DNA of 64,000 nucleotides from NCBI GenBank assembly GCA_015057025.1, contig SVFD01000005.1, positions 62,001 to 126,000 on the forward strand, written 5' to 3'. Shown piece by piece: positions 16,793-25,772 of this stretch (position 1 is the stretch's first letter; every line of letters starts with the position of its first letter). Position numbers and translations under genes: made by a program. The stretch is from Lachnospiraceae bacterium (GTDB lineage Bacteria > Bacillota > Clostridia > Lachnospirales > Lachnospiraceae). Under the pieces are notes generated by a model. The model did no database searches, was not told the DNA's origin, and saw nothing but the letters and a program-made list of their open reading frames with translations.

Positions 16793-17686
16793 TTGCATAA
16801 GTATCTGCGTGCTATAGGTTTTAGTAAGTATAAAACCTACAAAGAGATGGAAGAGCTGATAAAACAAGTGATTTCAGAGGCAGAAGAGAAAAATTATATT
16901 TCCACGGATGATAAAAGCATGTTGGCAGAGTATTGCAAGGATTTTGCCGAAGATATCGGAATTTGTGTAAGAGGCGAATTCGAAGATTTCGATGAGTTAG
17001 AAAACTCAGGTTCCAGATATTATTTTCCGTATTTACGTTCTAAGGTTATAAGTTCTGTAGAAGAGGTTAGTATTGAGCGACATGCTGAAAAGGAATCCTA
17101 TGCCGGTGTTTGTGATGATGTAAAGGTAGGAGTAATTTTAATTTTTTATCTCCAAAATATGATTACAAGTTTAAAATTGAAAAATAGCGGACGCTTTAAC
17201 GGAACTCCATGTACACTTTCTTTAAGTGCCTTATCCTGTCAGGGAAGAATTATGATGCCTATCGAAAAGCAGCAGGATGATGAGGCAAAGGTACGTAAGG
17301 TTATTACTAAAAGAAATGCTTTACTTGCAAAGGCAAGACAGGGAGATGAGGAAGCTATTGAAAGCCTTACATTAGATGATATGGACACATATTCGAACAT
17401 TTCCAAACGTATTTATACGGAAGATATCTATTCTTTAGTGGATACGTTTTTTATGCCTTATGGTGTAGAATGTGATCATTATTCTGTTTTAGGTGAAATT
17501 AAAGATTGTAAAGAGGTCCGAAATACTTTTACCAAAGAGGAATGTTACATTATGACTCTTTCGGCAAATGATTTACTTTTTGATGTATGTATTAATAAAG
17601 AGGATTTGTATGGAGAGCCTGCGGTGGGCAGACGTTTTAAGGGAATTATATGGATGCAGGGATATATTAATTATCCCGATGTATAA
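16793..17686 (+). CDS. DUF3881 family protein
   Basis: About 297 residues from a TTG start at 16793 (MHKYLRAIGFSKY), with GGGAGGTG seven bases upstream; the GTG at 16784 lies inside that ribosome site. The N-terminal HKYLRAIGF and the C-terminal GRRFKGIIWMQGYINYPD are what I associate with DUF3881, a Lachnospiraceae family of unknown function. No signal peptide or membrane helix is visible, so it is probably cytoplasmic. It lies between serS and a membrane protein gene, probably with its own transcript. Confidence 0.75.
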   Translation: MHKYLRAIGFSKYKTYKEMEELIKQVISEAEEKNYISTDDKSMLAEYCKDFAEDIGICVRGEFEDFDELENSGSRYYFPYLRSKVISSVEEVSIERHAEKESYAGVCDDVKVGVILIFYLQNMITSLKLKNSGRFNGTPCTLSLSALSCQGRIMMPIEKQQDDEAKVRKVITKRNALLAKARQGDEEAIESLTLDDMDTYSNISKRIYTEDIYSLVDTFFMPYGVECDHYSVLGEIKDCKEVRNTFTKEECYIMTLSANDLLFDVCINKEDLYGEPAVGRRFKGIIWMQGYINYPDV

Positions 17687-17762
17687 AAATTCCGGTAAAG
17701 GAATGTAGTAGACTTCTATATTAATAAAATGTAAAAAGAGGAATTATAAGGAGGAACAAAAG

Positions 17763-18887
17763 ATGAAATTTTTATCACGAATTATATTCGTTGTAGCGGT
17801 TATCGGTGTAATGTGTACCTATATGGGTGCCAAAGATACCATTTCTTTAGCTAAGAAACCCATTGATATGGCAGAAACTGATTGGGGAACCTTAAAAAAA
17901 GGTGATCATGTACAAATTACGATTGACGTTGTATGGGATGTTTTATATACCGAAACAACAACGGAAACAAAGTACGGTATTACAACAGATGAATATGAAT
18001 CTGCAAGAGGATATGTTATTCCCCATTTATATATTGATAATCAGGGATATTACAACATTGACTATTTTATCGGTTTGAGACTTAATAGTGCGAAGAATTA
18101 TGCAGTTGTAGAACAGATTTTAGATGAAACCAATGAATGGTATTTTGATACCACAGGAACCGTGGATTATGGTATGACCACATTTTATATGGATGGCGTG
18201 CTGGATAAAATGTCCAAGGATGAAAAAGATCTCATGATGGAATATCTTACGGATTATTGCGGATACAGCAGAACAGAGGCTGAAAAAATGATTTGTCCCT
18301 ATATGATTGAAGCAAGAAATGAGGGAGCAGCTCATGTAGTATTAGTTATTGGTTTGGTAGCAGACGCAATATTAATTGCAGGAATTATATATATTGTTAT
18401 CCAAAAGAAAAAAGAAAAAGAAATGTTCTCAGGAAGCCATTATATGGGTGTTGTTCCTACCGGCAGTACAGATATCTATGGTGGTTCAAATTACGGCGGA
18501 AATAATTTTGGAGGCACCGACTATGGGGCATCTGATAAGTATAATAACACGTATGACGGTAGTGTATATGGTGATCAGTCTTACGGCGGAACAAACACAT
18601 ACGGCGGAACAAACACCTATGGTGGAACCAATACTTACGGTGGAACCAATACTTACGGTGGAACAAATACTTACGGCGGAACCAATACATACGGTGGAAC
18701 CGATACATACGGTGGAACCAACACCTACGGTGGAACAAATACTTACGGCGGAACCAACACCTACGGTGGAACAAATACCTATGGCGGAACAAATACCTAT
18801 GGCGGAACAAGCACTTATGACAGTAACAACAGTAATGGTGTACAACAGGAAGAAAAGTATGATGGTCCCTGGCAACCTTATCAGTAA
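17763..18887 (+). CDS. Membrane protein with C-terminal YGGTNT hexapeptide repeats
   Basis: 374 residues. An N-terminal hydrophobic segment (about 5-22) and a second helix (about 190-215, VVLVIGLVADAILIAGIIYIVI) flank an extracytoplasmic domain with WDVLYTETTTETKYGITT and ESARGYVIPHLYID. This domain resembles DUF6709-type proteins of Lachnospiraceae, though I am not certain of the number. After the second helix and a Lys-rich stop-transfer, a cytoplasmic Gly/Tyr/Asn/Thr-rich tail contains 13 near-identical hexapeptides and ends GPWQPYQ. Such low-complexity Tyr/Gly tails can self-associate; this is inference. Function unknown. Confidence 0.8.
   Translation: MKFLSRIIFVVAVIGVMCTYMGAKDTISLAKKPIDMAETDWGTLKKGDHVQITIDVVWDVLYTETTTETKYGITTDEYESARGYVIPHLYIDNQGYYNIDYFIGLRLNSAKNYAVVEQILDETNEWYFDTTGTVDYGMTTFYMDGVLDKMSKDEKDLMMEYLTDYCGYSRTEAEKMICPYMIEARNEGAAHVVLVIGLVADAILIAGIIYIVIQKKKEKEMFSGSHYMGVVPTGSTDIYGGSNYGGNNFGGTDYGASDKYNNTYDGSVYGDQSYGGTNTYGGTNTYGGTNTYGGTNTYGGTNTYGGTNTYGGTDTYGGTNTYGGTNTYGGTNTYGGTNTYGGTNTYGGTSTYDSNNSNGVQQEEKYDGPWQPYQ
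18582..18815 (+). repeat. 13 tandem 18-bp repeats coding YGGTNT
   Basis: Thirteen contiguous 18-bp units, period exact over 234 bp. Eleven encode YGGTNT, unit 7 encodes YGGTDT and unit 13 YGGTST. Third-codon positions vary (TAC/TAT, GGC/GGT, AAC/AAT), so the peptide is conserved more than the DNA. Alternative frames stay open across the repeat only because of its periodicity. Confidence 0.97.
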
Positions 18888-18894
18888 AATATAG

Positions 18895-18957
18895 TTTACC
18901 TATAATATAAAAAAGTGATATAATGATGCAGTGAGTAGTATTTACTTACTCACTGCA
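18895..18957 (+). promoter_or_regulatory. Promoter with inverted repeat at its start site, upstream of tRNA-Arg
   Basis: TTTACC at 18895-18900, an 18-bp spacer and TATAAT at 18919-18924 preceded by TGA (extended -10). The predicted start falls in an 11-bp perfect inverted repeat: TGCAGTGAGTA at 18927-18937 and TACTCACTGCA at 18947-18957. It could be an operator or a 5' hairpin of the tRNA precursor. Confidence 0.6.
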
Positions 18958-19008
18958 GATTTATGTTTTATATAGTCTGAAAATGTAAAGATGTTATGTT
19001 TTACACAA

Positions 19009-19080
19009 GCTTCTATAGTTAAATGGATATAACAAGCCCCTCCTAAGGGCTAGTTGCAGGTTCGATTCCTGCTGGGAGCA
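19009..19080 (+). tRNA. tRNA-Arg (anticodon CCU)
   Basis: A 72-nt cloverleaf without encoded CCA. Acceptor GCTTCTA pairs with TGGGAGC (two G-U pairs). The anticodon stem AGCCC/GGGCT encloses the loop CTCCTAA, giving anticodon CCT, which reads AGG. The T arm is GCAGG-TTCGATT-CCTGC and the D arm has TTAAATGGATATAA. The discriminator base is A at 19080. Confidence 0.95.
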
Positions 19081-19082
19081 TT

Positions 19083-19123
19083 AAAAAAGGATTGAGTGAT
19101 TTGCTTTCATTCAATCCTTTTTT
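19083..19123. terminator. Bidirectional terminator between tRNA-Arg and gltS
   Basis: AAAAAAGGATTGA pairs with TCAATCCTTTTTT. A-run on the left and T-run on the right let it end both the tRNA transcript and the leftward acyltransferase-gltS transcript. Confidence 0.9.
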
Positions 19124-19156
19124 ATATTACACATAATAGTTTTAAATATTAATATA

Positions 19157-20545
19157 CTATTCCGTTTTTTTCTTTCTTTTAAATATGAAAGATCTAAACA
19201 GAATCACATTCATCACAATAAAGAAGGCTATCAAAATCACCATTGTCAGTGCCGGTTTCTGAGGTGCCAGCGTTGCAAGTAACATCATGGGAAAACCGAA
19301 TACAATTGCCGGGAAGTTTTGGTAAACCATGTTGTCTGCAGCCGGAGTTTTAAAATCATTATCAATTTCACGAAGAAGAATGATACCTGTGCTGGCGGTA
19401 CCGGTAAGCATACCGTACATAGTAAGGAATTGCTCTTCCTGGTATTCCGAAAATAACTTCACTGCAACCAAACGATTATAAAAGTAAGTAATCAAAAGTC
19501 CTACAACACCGAGGATTAAAATGATGCCCCAGTAATTTTCAAGGATACTTAAGCGGATTGCTGCAACACCGGCAACTACCATAATGTCAAAGAAGAAATT
19601 GCTGACGCGGGTCATTAAGAAATCATTTAAGTATTCACGCTTTACAATTTTTTTCTTATTTAGGAAATTCATTATGGTTTTAACAAGAGTAGCAGAAAGT
19701 GTACCAAGCAAGAAGTTAAATCCAAAAATTACAGATTTCATTCCGGGTAAAAGAGCTCCCAAGCCCTGCATAATACCAAAAGCAATCAAATAAGCAACTG
19801 CAACAAAAGCAATCTGTACCGTAGTTTTATCCATGCTGCCGTTCATGGGGATTTCGTTTTCACCCTGAATGGGACCTAAGTTAGTTTCCACCAGCTCTTC
19901 ACCCTGCATTGTGATTTTGCCGCGTTTTTTCAACAGATTTAAATGGAATACTCCGCCAATGCTGGCGCTTAAGAAACCTAATGCAGCAATGGTAAGACCG
20001 AAGTTCTTACCGCCAACAAAGCCATACTCAGTTTCATAAATATTACCATAGTTCATGGCCTGACCGGTGCCCTGACCGAAACCAAAGGGAAGCAAAACGC
20101 CTGCTGCCGCAAAGAAGTCCTTAATTATAAGAGTTGCAATCATAGTAATGGTAAAACCAACAATTGCCTGTAAAAGGTAAGTGGAAACTGTCGTTACGCC
20201 GGTATTAAAAATTTCAATAGTACGTTTTTTACCGAGTTTGCCCTTAGCTGCCTTAAAAGTAGAAGCGATAAAACCAAGAGCTAAAGTATGGTAGGTAATC
20301 ATTTCAAGCATAGCGTAGCCGTTACCGCCAAAAAAGTTGGTATCAAAGAAAGGTACTTTGGTAAAAGCACCAACAATTTCAGCTATAATTAAAAGAAGAA
20401 TACCGCCCAAAACCGATGTGGGAATCAGGGAATGGCGCAGTAATTTAATTCTTCTTTTTAAAATATTCGCTATCAATAAACTGATTAAAAGCATTGCGAA
20501 CAAGTTAAATGTTCCCCATACATTAGAGTCCCAAAAATTGTCCAT
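19157..20545 (-). CDS. Sodium/glutamate symporter family protein (GltS-like)
   Basis: 462 residues with about 11-12 hydrophobic segments. The GltS family pattern is visible: inverted halves, PFGFGQGTGQAMNYG near residue 155 and GMLTGTASTGIILLREID near 380, the paired re-entrant loops of this transporter fold. Members import glutamate with Na+, but the substrate here is not fixed by sequence. The gene starts 23 bp inside the end of the upstream acyltransferase gene, with GGAGGAG ahead of the ATG, so the two are one leftward operon. It ends at the shared terminator by tRNA-Arg. Confidence 0.85.
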   Translation of the reverse strand: MDNFWDSNVWGTFNLFAMLLISLLIANILKRRIKLLRHSLIPTSVLGGILLLIIAEIVGAFTKVPFFDTNFFGGNGYAMLEMITYHTLALGFIASTFKAAKGKLGKKRTIEIFNTGVTTVSTYLLQAIVGFTITMIATLIIKDFFAAAGVLLPFGFGQGTGQAMNYGNIYETEYGFVGGKNFGLTIAALGFLSASIGGVFHLNLLKKRGKITMQGEELVETNLGPIQGENEIPMNGSMDKTTVQIAFVAVAYLIAFGIMQGLGALLPGMKSVIFGFNFLLGTLSATLVKTIMNFLNKKKIVKREYLNDFLMTRVSNFFFDIMVVAGVAAIRLSILENYWGIILILGVVGLLITYFYNRLVAVKLFSEYQEEQFLTMYGMLTGTASTGIILLREIDNDFKTPAADNMVYQNFPAIVFGFPMMLLATLAPQKPALTMVILIAFFIVMNVILFRSFIFKRKKKTE

Positions 20546-21725
20546 CGTTTTCTCCTCCGTGTATATTTTTATAGCGATAATAAATATTTACGTATTTTAG
20601 TGCATTAAAATGTTTGTCACTTTTCAATTGATAAAGTTTGTCGCCGCAATATATATTAATTTTGTTTCTGCCAAGAACAGAAACGGCAGAAATATGTTCG
20701 AAGGATAAGATAAGTTCTTCTTTTCCTTTTATAACATATCTGTCGCCGTAGAGACTGATTTCACCTTCAAACATGGGCACTTTCTTTTTGTATAAAATTA
20801 CTTCGGATAAGAAGATTTTGTCTACATACATTGGTTTTTCGTAAAAATCTGAAGGATTTAAATTGTTTACGAAATCTTTTTGATATTCGTACCAGTCGTT
20901 TATAAAGCGAAAAGGAAATTCTTTATCAATACCTTTTAGCTCCTTTGTAGGTAAATATTGAATTTTTATACCGCATTTTTTACATTCTGTAATATCTTTT
21001 TTACTGTAAAATTCCGACAAGCCGCAGTCCGGGCAGACATACATGGCACGTTCTAAGTATTCTGCGCTGTTTTTATGATAAAAGCAGGCATCCGCCACTG
21101 CTTCATTTACATAAAGCTCCTGCGTTAAAAGTGTGTAAAAATCATCCGCTGAAAGTTTACTATACTCTTCAGGTTCAATGACACGGGAAATATAGGCACG
21201 CATTTTGCCTTTGCGTACATCATCGGCCCATCGGGGATGTACACCATAGCCTCCTTCAATACGGAAAATAGCGATGGGAAGTTTTAATTTCTGGGCTAAT
21301 CGCGCAACAGCCGGGTTCATATATTCGGTTTTACCGCTGAAAGTACGGTTTCCCTCCGGTGCCATGGCAATGGTACCGCCTTCTTTGGCTACCTTCATAC
21401 AGGTCATAACTGCTTTGAGATCTGTAGCCTGTTTTTTGATGGGAATCGGATTGACGAGAAAACGTATCAAAGAAGACACCCATCCTTTGGAAAACAAATC
21501 TTCCGAAGCTACATAATATATGGGCCGGTAAAAAGCCATAGACACAAAAAACTGGTCAAAAGCTGTCTGATGATTAAACAGAATCAGGTACTGGCGTTTA
21601 TCCTTGCGCCGATTCTCGACTTTAATATGATAAGTACATCTGGTGTATAAATCAAGAAAGGGCAAGGCAACGGATATAATTGGCTGATGATGCAGTTTTC
21701 TCCAAGTTTCTTTGTGCTTTTTCAT
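20523..21725 (-). CDS. 1-acyl-sn-glycerol-3-phosphate acyltransferase-like protein with zinc ribbon
   Basis: About 400 residues from the ATG at 21725 (MKKHKETWRKL), with GAGG five bases upstream; the in-frame extension to 21836 has no ribosome site. The N-terminal half is a PlsC-type acyltransferase: NHQTAFD gives the HX4D catalytic motif near residue 52, and APEGNRTFSG the phosphate-binding block near 122. The C-terminal half has a Cys4 zinc ribbon (CPDCG and CKKCG, about residues 230-255) and a beta-rich domain ending in a PH-like stretch. Zinc ribbon fusions of this enzyme are unusual to me. It overlaps gltS by 23 bp. Confidence 0.8.
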   Translation of the reverse strand: MKKHKETWRKLHHQPIISVALPFLDLYTRCTYHIKVENRRKDKRQYLILFNHQTAFDQFFVSMAFYRPIYYVASEDLFSKGWVSSLIRFLVNPIPIKKQATDLKAVMTCMKVAKEGGTIAMAPEGNRTFSGKTEYMNPAVARLAQKLKLPIAIFRIEGGYGVHPRWADDVRKGKMRAYISRVIEPEEYSKLSADDFYTLLTQELYVNEAVADACFYHKNSAEYLERAMYVCPDCGLSEFYSKKDITECKKCGIKIQYLPTKELKGIDKEFPFRFINDWYEYQKDFVNNLNPSDFYEKPMYVDKIFLSEVILYKKKVPMFEGEISLYGDRYVIKGKEELILSFEHISAVSVLGRNKINIYCGDKLYQLKSDKHFNALKYVNIYYRYKNIHGGENDGQFLGL

Positions 21726-21943
21726 AAGTGCCTCGTGTGTTTTTTTAATAAGGGAGCATAATATTCTTTTATGTATCATAGAATTAAATACAAATAAGTG
21801 AAAAACTCCATATACACTTATTCTATCACAAAACAAAGGGACTGTAAAAGTTGCAAGCGTCCGAAAACAGGCTATAAACCATTAAATTTTACTAAAATTT
21901 GAATCAAATTTAAAATTTTTTAAAAAATTTATCACTTTAAAGC

Positions 21944-21972
21944 TTGACAACTTCAACGCGAAGGAATATTAT
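21944..21972 (+). promoter_or_regulatory. Promoter of the branched-chain amino acid operon
   Basis: TTGACA at 21944-21949, a 17-bp spacer and TATTAT at 21967-21972. Transcription should begin near 21979, giving the T-box leader. Confidence 0.8.
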
Positions 21973-21978
21973 TGGTCT

Positions 21979-22276
21979 ATAAAAATCGAAAAAACAAAGG
22001 CAATGACGAAGACGAAACCTGCAGGAACGTTTTCACAGAGAGTCGGGGATGGTGTGATCCCGGCAAAATGGTGCAGAGTTTTTATCCCTTCCGAGCCGGA
22101 AGCCCCAAAGATTATATATTGAGTAGGCGTTTCCCGTGAATGCTACGTTAGTGCATAGGAGTTGATAGACTTCGAAGAGGTGGTGGATATATTATCCGCA
22201 ATTTGAGTGGTACCGCGAGTGCAATGAATTTACACCCGTCTCAAAGCAAAATTTAAGCTTTGAGGCGGGTTTTTTG
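21979..22276 (+). ncRNA. T-box leader, probably tRNA-Ile responsive
   Basis: A classical transcriptional T-box. Stem I shows the GACGAAGACGA kink-turn element, AGAGAGTCGGGG and GGTGTGATCCCGG. The conserved T-box motif GAGTGGTACCGCG is at 22205-22217, with the UGGU bulge at 22208-22211, which pairs with an acceptor end having discriminator A. The competing terminator follows. The likely specifier is ATC (22084-22086, before CCTTCCGAGC), i.e. isoleucine; this reading is by eye and could be off. Uncharged tRNA-Ile would then turn on ilvA and the genes behind it. Confidence 0.9.
22234..22276 (+). terminator. T-box terminator
   Basis: ACCCGTCTCAAAGC at 22234-22247 pairs with GCTTTGAGGCGGGT at 22257-22270, followed by a T run. 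It is alternative to the antiterminator formed with the T-box motif. Confidence 0.92.
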
Positions 22277-22371
22277 TTTTATTCTACGCTGTAAGCCGGA
22301 TTTTGCTAAGTGGATTTTGGTTCTGATTCTCTCGAAGTAATTATTTACAAAATATTTTTCAGGAGGTAGTT

Positions 22372-23565
22372 ATGTTGACACTAGACCAAATTTTTGATGC
22401 ACAGGTTGTACTAAAAGACATTATCCGTCCCACGAAAGTAGTAGCATCTGACGGAATTGCACCCGGTTGTGATTTATTTCTGAAGCCGGAGAACTTACAG
22501 AAGACAGGTTCTTTTAAATTAAGAGGCTCAGGATATAAAATTGCCACTCTTTCAGAAGAAGAAAAGAAACGCGGCGTTATCGCCTGTTCCGCAGGAAATC
22601 ATGCACAAGGCGTTGCCCTTGCGGCATCGAAGCAGGGGATTCCTTCCTTGATTTGCTTACCGAACGGCGCACCGATTTCCAAGGTGGAGGCAACAAAATC
22701 ATACGGAGCCCAGGTTTGTCTCGTAAACGGTTGCTATGATGATGCCTATCAGAAGGCCCTACAGTTAAGAGACGAAATGGGTTATACCTTTGTTCATCCC
22801 TTTGATGACGAAGCAGTCATTGCCGGTCAGGGAACCATCGGTTTGGAAATCACTAATGATATGGATGATGTGGATGCGGTAATCGTACCCATCGGCGGCG
22901 GCGGTCTGATTGCCGGAATTGCGTATGCAATTAAGTCAATTCGGCCATCCATTAAAGTATACGGCGTACAGGCAGCAGGTGCAGCCAGCATGTATAATTC
23001 CGTAAAGGCCGGCCAAATTCAGTGTCTTGAAACCGTATCCACAATTGCAGATGGTATTGCTGTAAAACAACCGGGCGTCAACACTTTTGACTTAATCAAT
23101 AAATATGTAGACGATATCGCCTTGGTAACGGAGGATGAAATTGCATCGGCAATTTTAACCCTAATCGAGAAGCAAAAAATGATTGCGGAAGGTGCAGGCG
23201 CGGTATCCGTAGCGGCAGCAATGTTTGATAAGTTTCCCATTCAGGGTAAAAAAGTGGTCAGTGTGGTTTCCGGAGGAAACATTGATGTTACCAGTTTGAA
23301 CCGCGTGATTAAGCGTGGTCTTATGAAATCCGGTCGTTCAACCAGTCTTTTAATCGAATTAATTGATAAGCCGGGTCAGTTAAAAGATGTATCCCGCATC
23401 ATCGCAGATTGCGGCGGTAATGTAACCAGCGTTCACCATGAACGTGCCGGGGATACGGAAAGCGTGAACGGTTGTTACTTACGAATTGCCATGGAAACCA
23501 GAAATTATGAGCATGTAGAAGAAATCACTGCGGCACTTAAAAAGGAAGGTTTCAAGATTGTTTAA
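22372..23565 (+). CDS. ilvA: Threonine ammonia-lyase
   Basis: 397 residues. The PLP lysine lies in KTGSFKLRG near residue 50, with SAGNHAQGVA near 77 and the Gly-rich PIGGGGLIAG near 180 that holds the PLP phosphate. A C-terminal ACT-like domain (about 325-397, LIELIDKPGQLKDVSRIIAD) is of the short form. It deaminates threonine to 2-oxobutanoate, the first step to isoleucine. Position behind the T-box and in front of leu/ilv genes supports a biosynthetic role, although the single ACT domain also occurs in catabolic forms. It is the first gene of the operon. Confidence 0.95.
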   Translation: MLTLDQIFDAQVVLKDIIRPTKVVASDGIAPGCDLFLKPENLQKTGSFKLRGSGYKIATLSEEEKKRGVIACSAGNHAQGVALAASKQGIPSLICLPNGAPISKVEATKSYGAQVCLVNGCYDDAYQKALQLRDEMGYTFVHPFDDEAVIAGQGTIGLEITNDMDDVDAVIVPIGGGGLIAGIAYAIKSIRPSIKVYGVQAAGAASMYNSVKAGQIQCLETVSTIADGIAVKQPGVNTFDLINKYVDDIALVTEDEIASAILTLIEKQKMIAEGAGAVSVAAAMFDKFPIQGKKVVSVVSGGNIDVTSLNRVIKRGLMKSGRSTSLLIELIDKPGQLKDVSRIIADCGGNVTSVHHERAGDTESVNGCYLRIAMETRNYEHVEEITAALKKEGFKIV

Positions 23566-23690
23566 TTGAGACAAAGATTGTAAAAAAGATGAAATACAGG
23601 TACTTAAGAATGTGTAAGATACGTAATTCTTAAAAACGTAAAGCAAATAATATCTTTTAGAAAGATATCAAAATAAAAAGGAGGCCAAAT

Positions 23691-24065
23691 ATGAGCAAAA
23701 CAGTTTACACAACAAATGCACCCGCAGCAATCGGACCTTATTCACAGGCAGTCATCGCCGGAAATATGGTTTATACATCCGGTCAGATTGCCATTAATCC
23801 ACTATCCGGAAATGTGGAGGCCTCAGATATCTGCGGACAGACCGAACAGGTTTGCGAAAACCTAAGTGCGGTGCTAAAAGCCGCCGGTACTTCCCTAAGC
23901 AAGGTGGTAAAAACCACCTGTTACCTACGCAATATGGAGGATTTTGCTCTATTCAATGAAGTTTATGGCAAATATTTTACAGAGAAACCTGCACGTTCCT
24001 GCGTGGCAGTCAGAGAACTTCCCAAGAATGTACTGGTGGAAGTGGACGCAGTGGCAGAGTTGTAA
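23691..24065 (+). CDS. ridA: RidA family 2-iminobutanoate/2-iminopropanoate deaminase
   Basis: 124 residues, the usual RidA length. Conserved blocks are APAAIGPYSQAV near the N-terminus, YTSGQIAINP, and RSCVAVRELPKNVLVEVDAVAEL, which carries the active-site Arg. RidA hydrolyses the reactive enamine/imine released by PLP enzymes such as threonine ammonia-lyase, protecting other PLP enzymes including the branched-chain aminotransferase. Its place directly after ilvA and under the same T-box fits that job. A GGAGG site precedes the ATG. Confidence 0.95.
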   Translation: MSKTVYTTNAPAAIGPYSQAVIAGNMVYTSGQIAINPLSGNVEASDICGQTEQVCENLSAVLKAAGTSLSKVVKTTCYLRNMEDFALFNEVYGKYFTEKPARSCVAVRELPKNVLVEVDAVAEL

Positions 24066-24099
24066 GAGAGCAAAACTATGAAAACGGAGAATTAAATAT

Positions 24100-25770
24100 A
24101 TGGATGCAACAAAATATGCAACAGGGTATTTCCCGGCACCGGGAAATCATTATAAATGGGTCCAAAAGGACCATGTAGACAAAGCTCCCGTCTGGTGCAG
24201 CGTCGACATGCGTGACGGAAACCAGAGCCTGGTGATTCCTATGAGCCTGGAAGAAAAATTGGAATATTATCAGTGGCTCTTAAAAGTTGGTTTTAAAGAA
24301 ATCGAAGTAGGTTTTCCTGCCGCATCCGAAACGGAGTATATTTTCCTTCGAACCTTGATTGAGAATAATATGATACCTGAGGATGTAACCGTTCAGGTAT
24401 TAACCCAGTGCCGTGAGCACATTATCCGCAAAACTTTTGATGCCTGCAAAGGTGCGCCCAGCGCAATCATTCACTTTTATAATTCCGTAAGTGTGGCACA
24501 GCGCGAGCAGGTTTTTAAGAAATCCAAAGAAGAAATTAAGCAAATTGCCGTGGATGGTGCCAAATTGGTCAAAAAATTGGCGGCTGAATATGAAGGAAAC
24601 TTTCGTTTTGAGTATTCACCGGAGAGTTTTACCGGAACCGAGCCGGAATATGCATTGGAGGTTTGCAACGCAGTTCTGGATGTCTTGGAACCGGGACCTG
24701 ACAACAATGTCATCATTAATCTGCCGGTAACCGTGGAAATGAGTTTACCTCACGTCTATGCAAGTCAGGTAGAATATATGTGTGAAAATTTGAAATATCG
24801 AGAATATGTAACGGTTTCGCTTCATCCGCACAATGATCGGGGAACCGGCGTTGCAGATACCGAGCTTGCGCTTCTTGCCGGGGCGGACCGCGTGGAAGGA
24901 ACACTTTTTGGTAATGGTGAAAGAACCGGTAACGTAGATATCATCACATTGGCGCTGAATATGTATTCCCATGGAGTGGATCCGGGACTTGATTTCTCCA
25001 ATATAAAAGATTTGGTGGAAGTGTACGAAAGATGTACAAGAATGCATGTATACGAACGTTCCCCTTATGCCGGAGCTTTAGTATTTGCGGCATTTTCCGG
25101 CAGTCACCAGGATGCCATTGCCAAGGGTATGAAGTGGCGTGAAGAAAAGAATTTACATCAGTGGACAGTACCGTACATTCCTATTGATCCCAAGGATATC
25201 GGACGTACATATGACGCAGATGTCATTCGTGTTAATTCCCAGAGTGGCAAGGGTGGTATAGGATATCTTTTGGAACAGACTTACGGTTACGATTTACCGC
25301 CTAAGATGAGAGAGCATTTCTCTTATTTATGCAAGGATGTATCCGATCATGAACACAAGGAACTTAAGGTATCCGAGATTTTTGATATTTTTATGGATTC
25401 ATACTTTGATTGTGAAAATCCCGTGGCGCTTGACCAGATGGAATTCGTTCAGTCTGCTGAGCGGGTAGAAGGTAAAATTACTTTTATCAAAGATGGCGCA
25501 GCCACAGAAATGAAAACTACAGGTAACGGTTCTTTGGATGCTGTCAGCAATGCATTGAAGGCTTTTACAGGTGATAAATACAAGTTGGAGGTCTATACCC
25601 AGCACAGTATGCATGGTAAGGGTTCGCAGAGTGTGGCAGCCGCTTACATTGGAATCGATGGTGGCGACGGCAAGCTTTATTGGGGCGTAGGAACCCATAC
25701 AGACATTATCCGCGCAGGTGCGAGAGCACTGCTTAGCGCTTATAATAATATGGTTCGAAAGGAGAAATAA
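24100..25770 (+). CDS. leuA: 2-isopropylmalate synthase
   Basis: 556 residues, the long LeuA form. The HMG-CoA lyase-like barrel shows [19 protein letters not shown] near residue 37 and the metal-binding HPHNDRGTG near 242. [16 protein letters not shown] and the C-terminal regulatory domain (about 430-556, ending [14 protein letters not shown]) are present, so leucine feedback is likely. It condenses 2-oxoisovalerate and acetyl-CoA, the first leucine-specific step. It sits 34 bp after ridA and 2 bp before leuC. Confidence 0.96.
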   Translation: MDATKYATGYFPAPGNHYKWVQKDHVDKAPVWCSVDMRDGNQSLVIPMSLEEKLEYYQWLLKVGFKEIEVGFPAASETEYIFLRTLIENNMIPEDVTVQVLTQCREHIIRKTFDACKGAPSAIIHFYNSVSVAQREQVFKKSKEEIKQIAVDGAKLVKKLAAEYEGNFRFEYSPESFTGTEPEYALEVCNAVLDVLEPGPDNNVIINLPVTVEMSLPHVYASQVEYMCENLKYREYVTVSLHPHNDRGTGVADTELALLAGADRVEGTLFGNGERTGNVDIITLALNMYSHGVDPGLDFSNIKDLVEVYERCTRMHVYERSPYAGALVFAAFSGSHQDAIAKGMKWREEKNLHQWTVPYIPIDPKDIGRTYDADVIRVNSQSGKGGIGYLLEQTYGYDLPPKMREHFSYLCKDVSDHEHKELKVSEIFDIFMDSYFDCENPVALDQMEFVQSAERVEGKITFIKDGAATEMKTTGNGSLDAVSNALKAFTGDKYKLEVYTQHSMHGKGSQSVAAAYIGIDGGDGKLYWGVGTHTDIIRAGARALLSAYNNMVRKEK

Positions 25771-25772
25771 TC

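Noticed and set aside
18582-18815. Tandem repeats as a possible CRISPR array
   Set aside because: Units are contiguous without spacers, keep a reading frame, and no cas genes are near.
18376-18894. Long open frames in other phases over the hexapeptide repeat, on both strands
   Set aside because: They stay open only because an 18-bp period has no stop in any phase; no ribosome site, and the YGGTNT frame has signal, helices and proper start.
24745-25047. Minus-strand open frames opposite leuA, leuC, ilvB and ilvD
   Set aside because: Shadows of GC-richer coding DNA; none has a ribosome site or a recognisable product.
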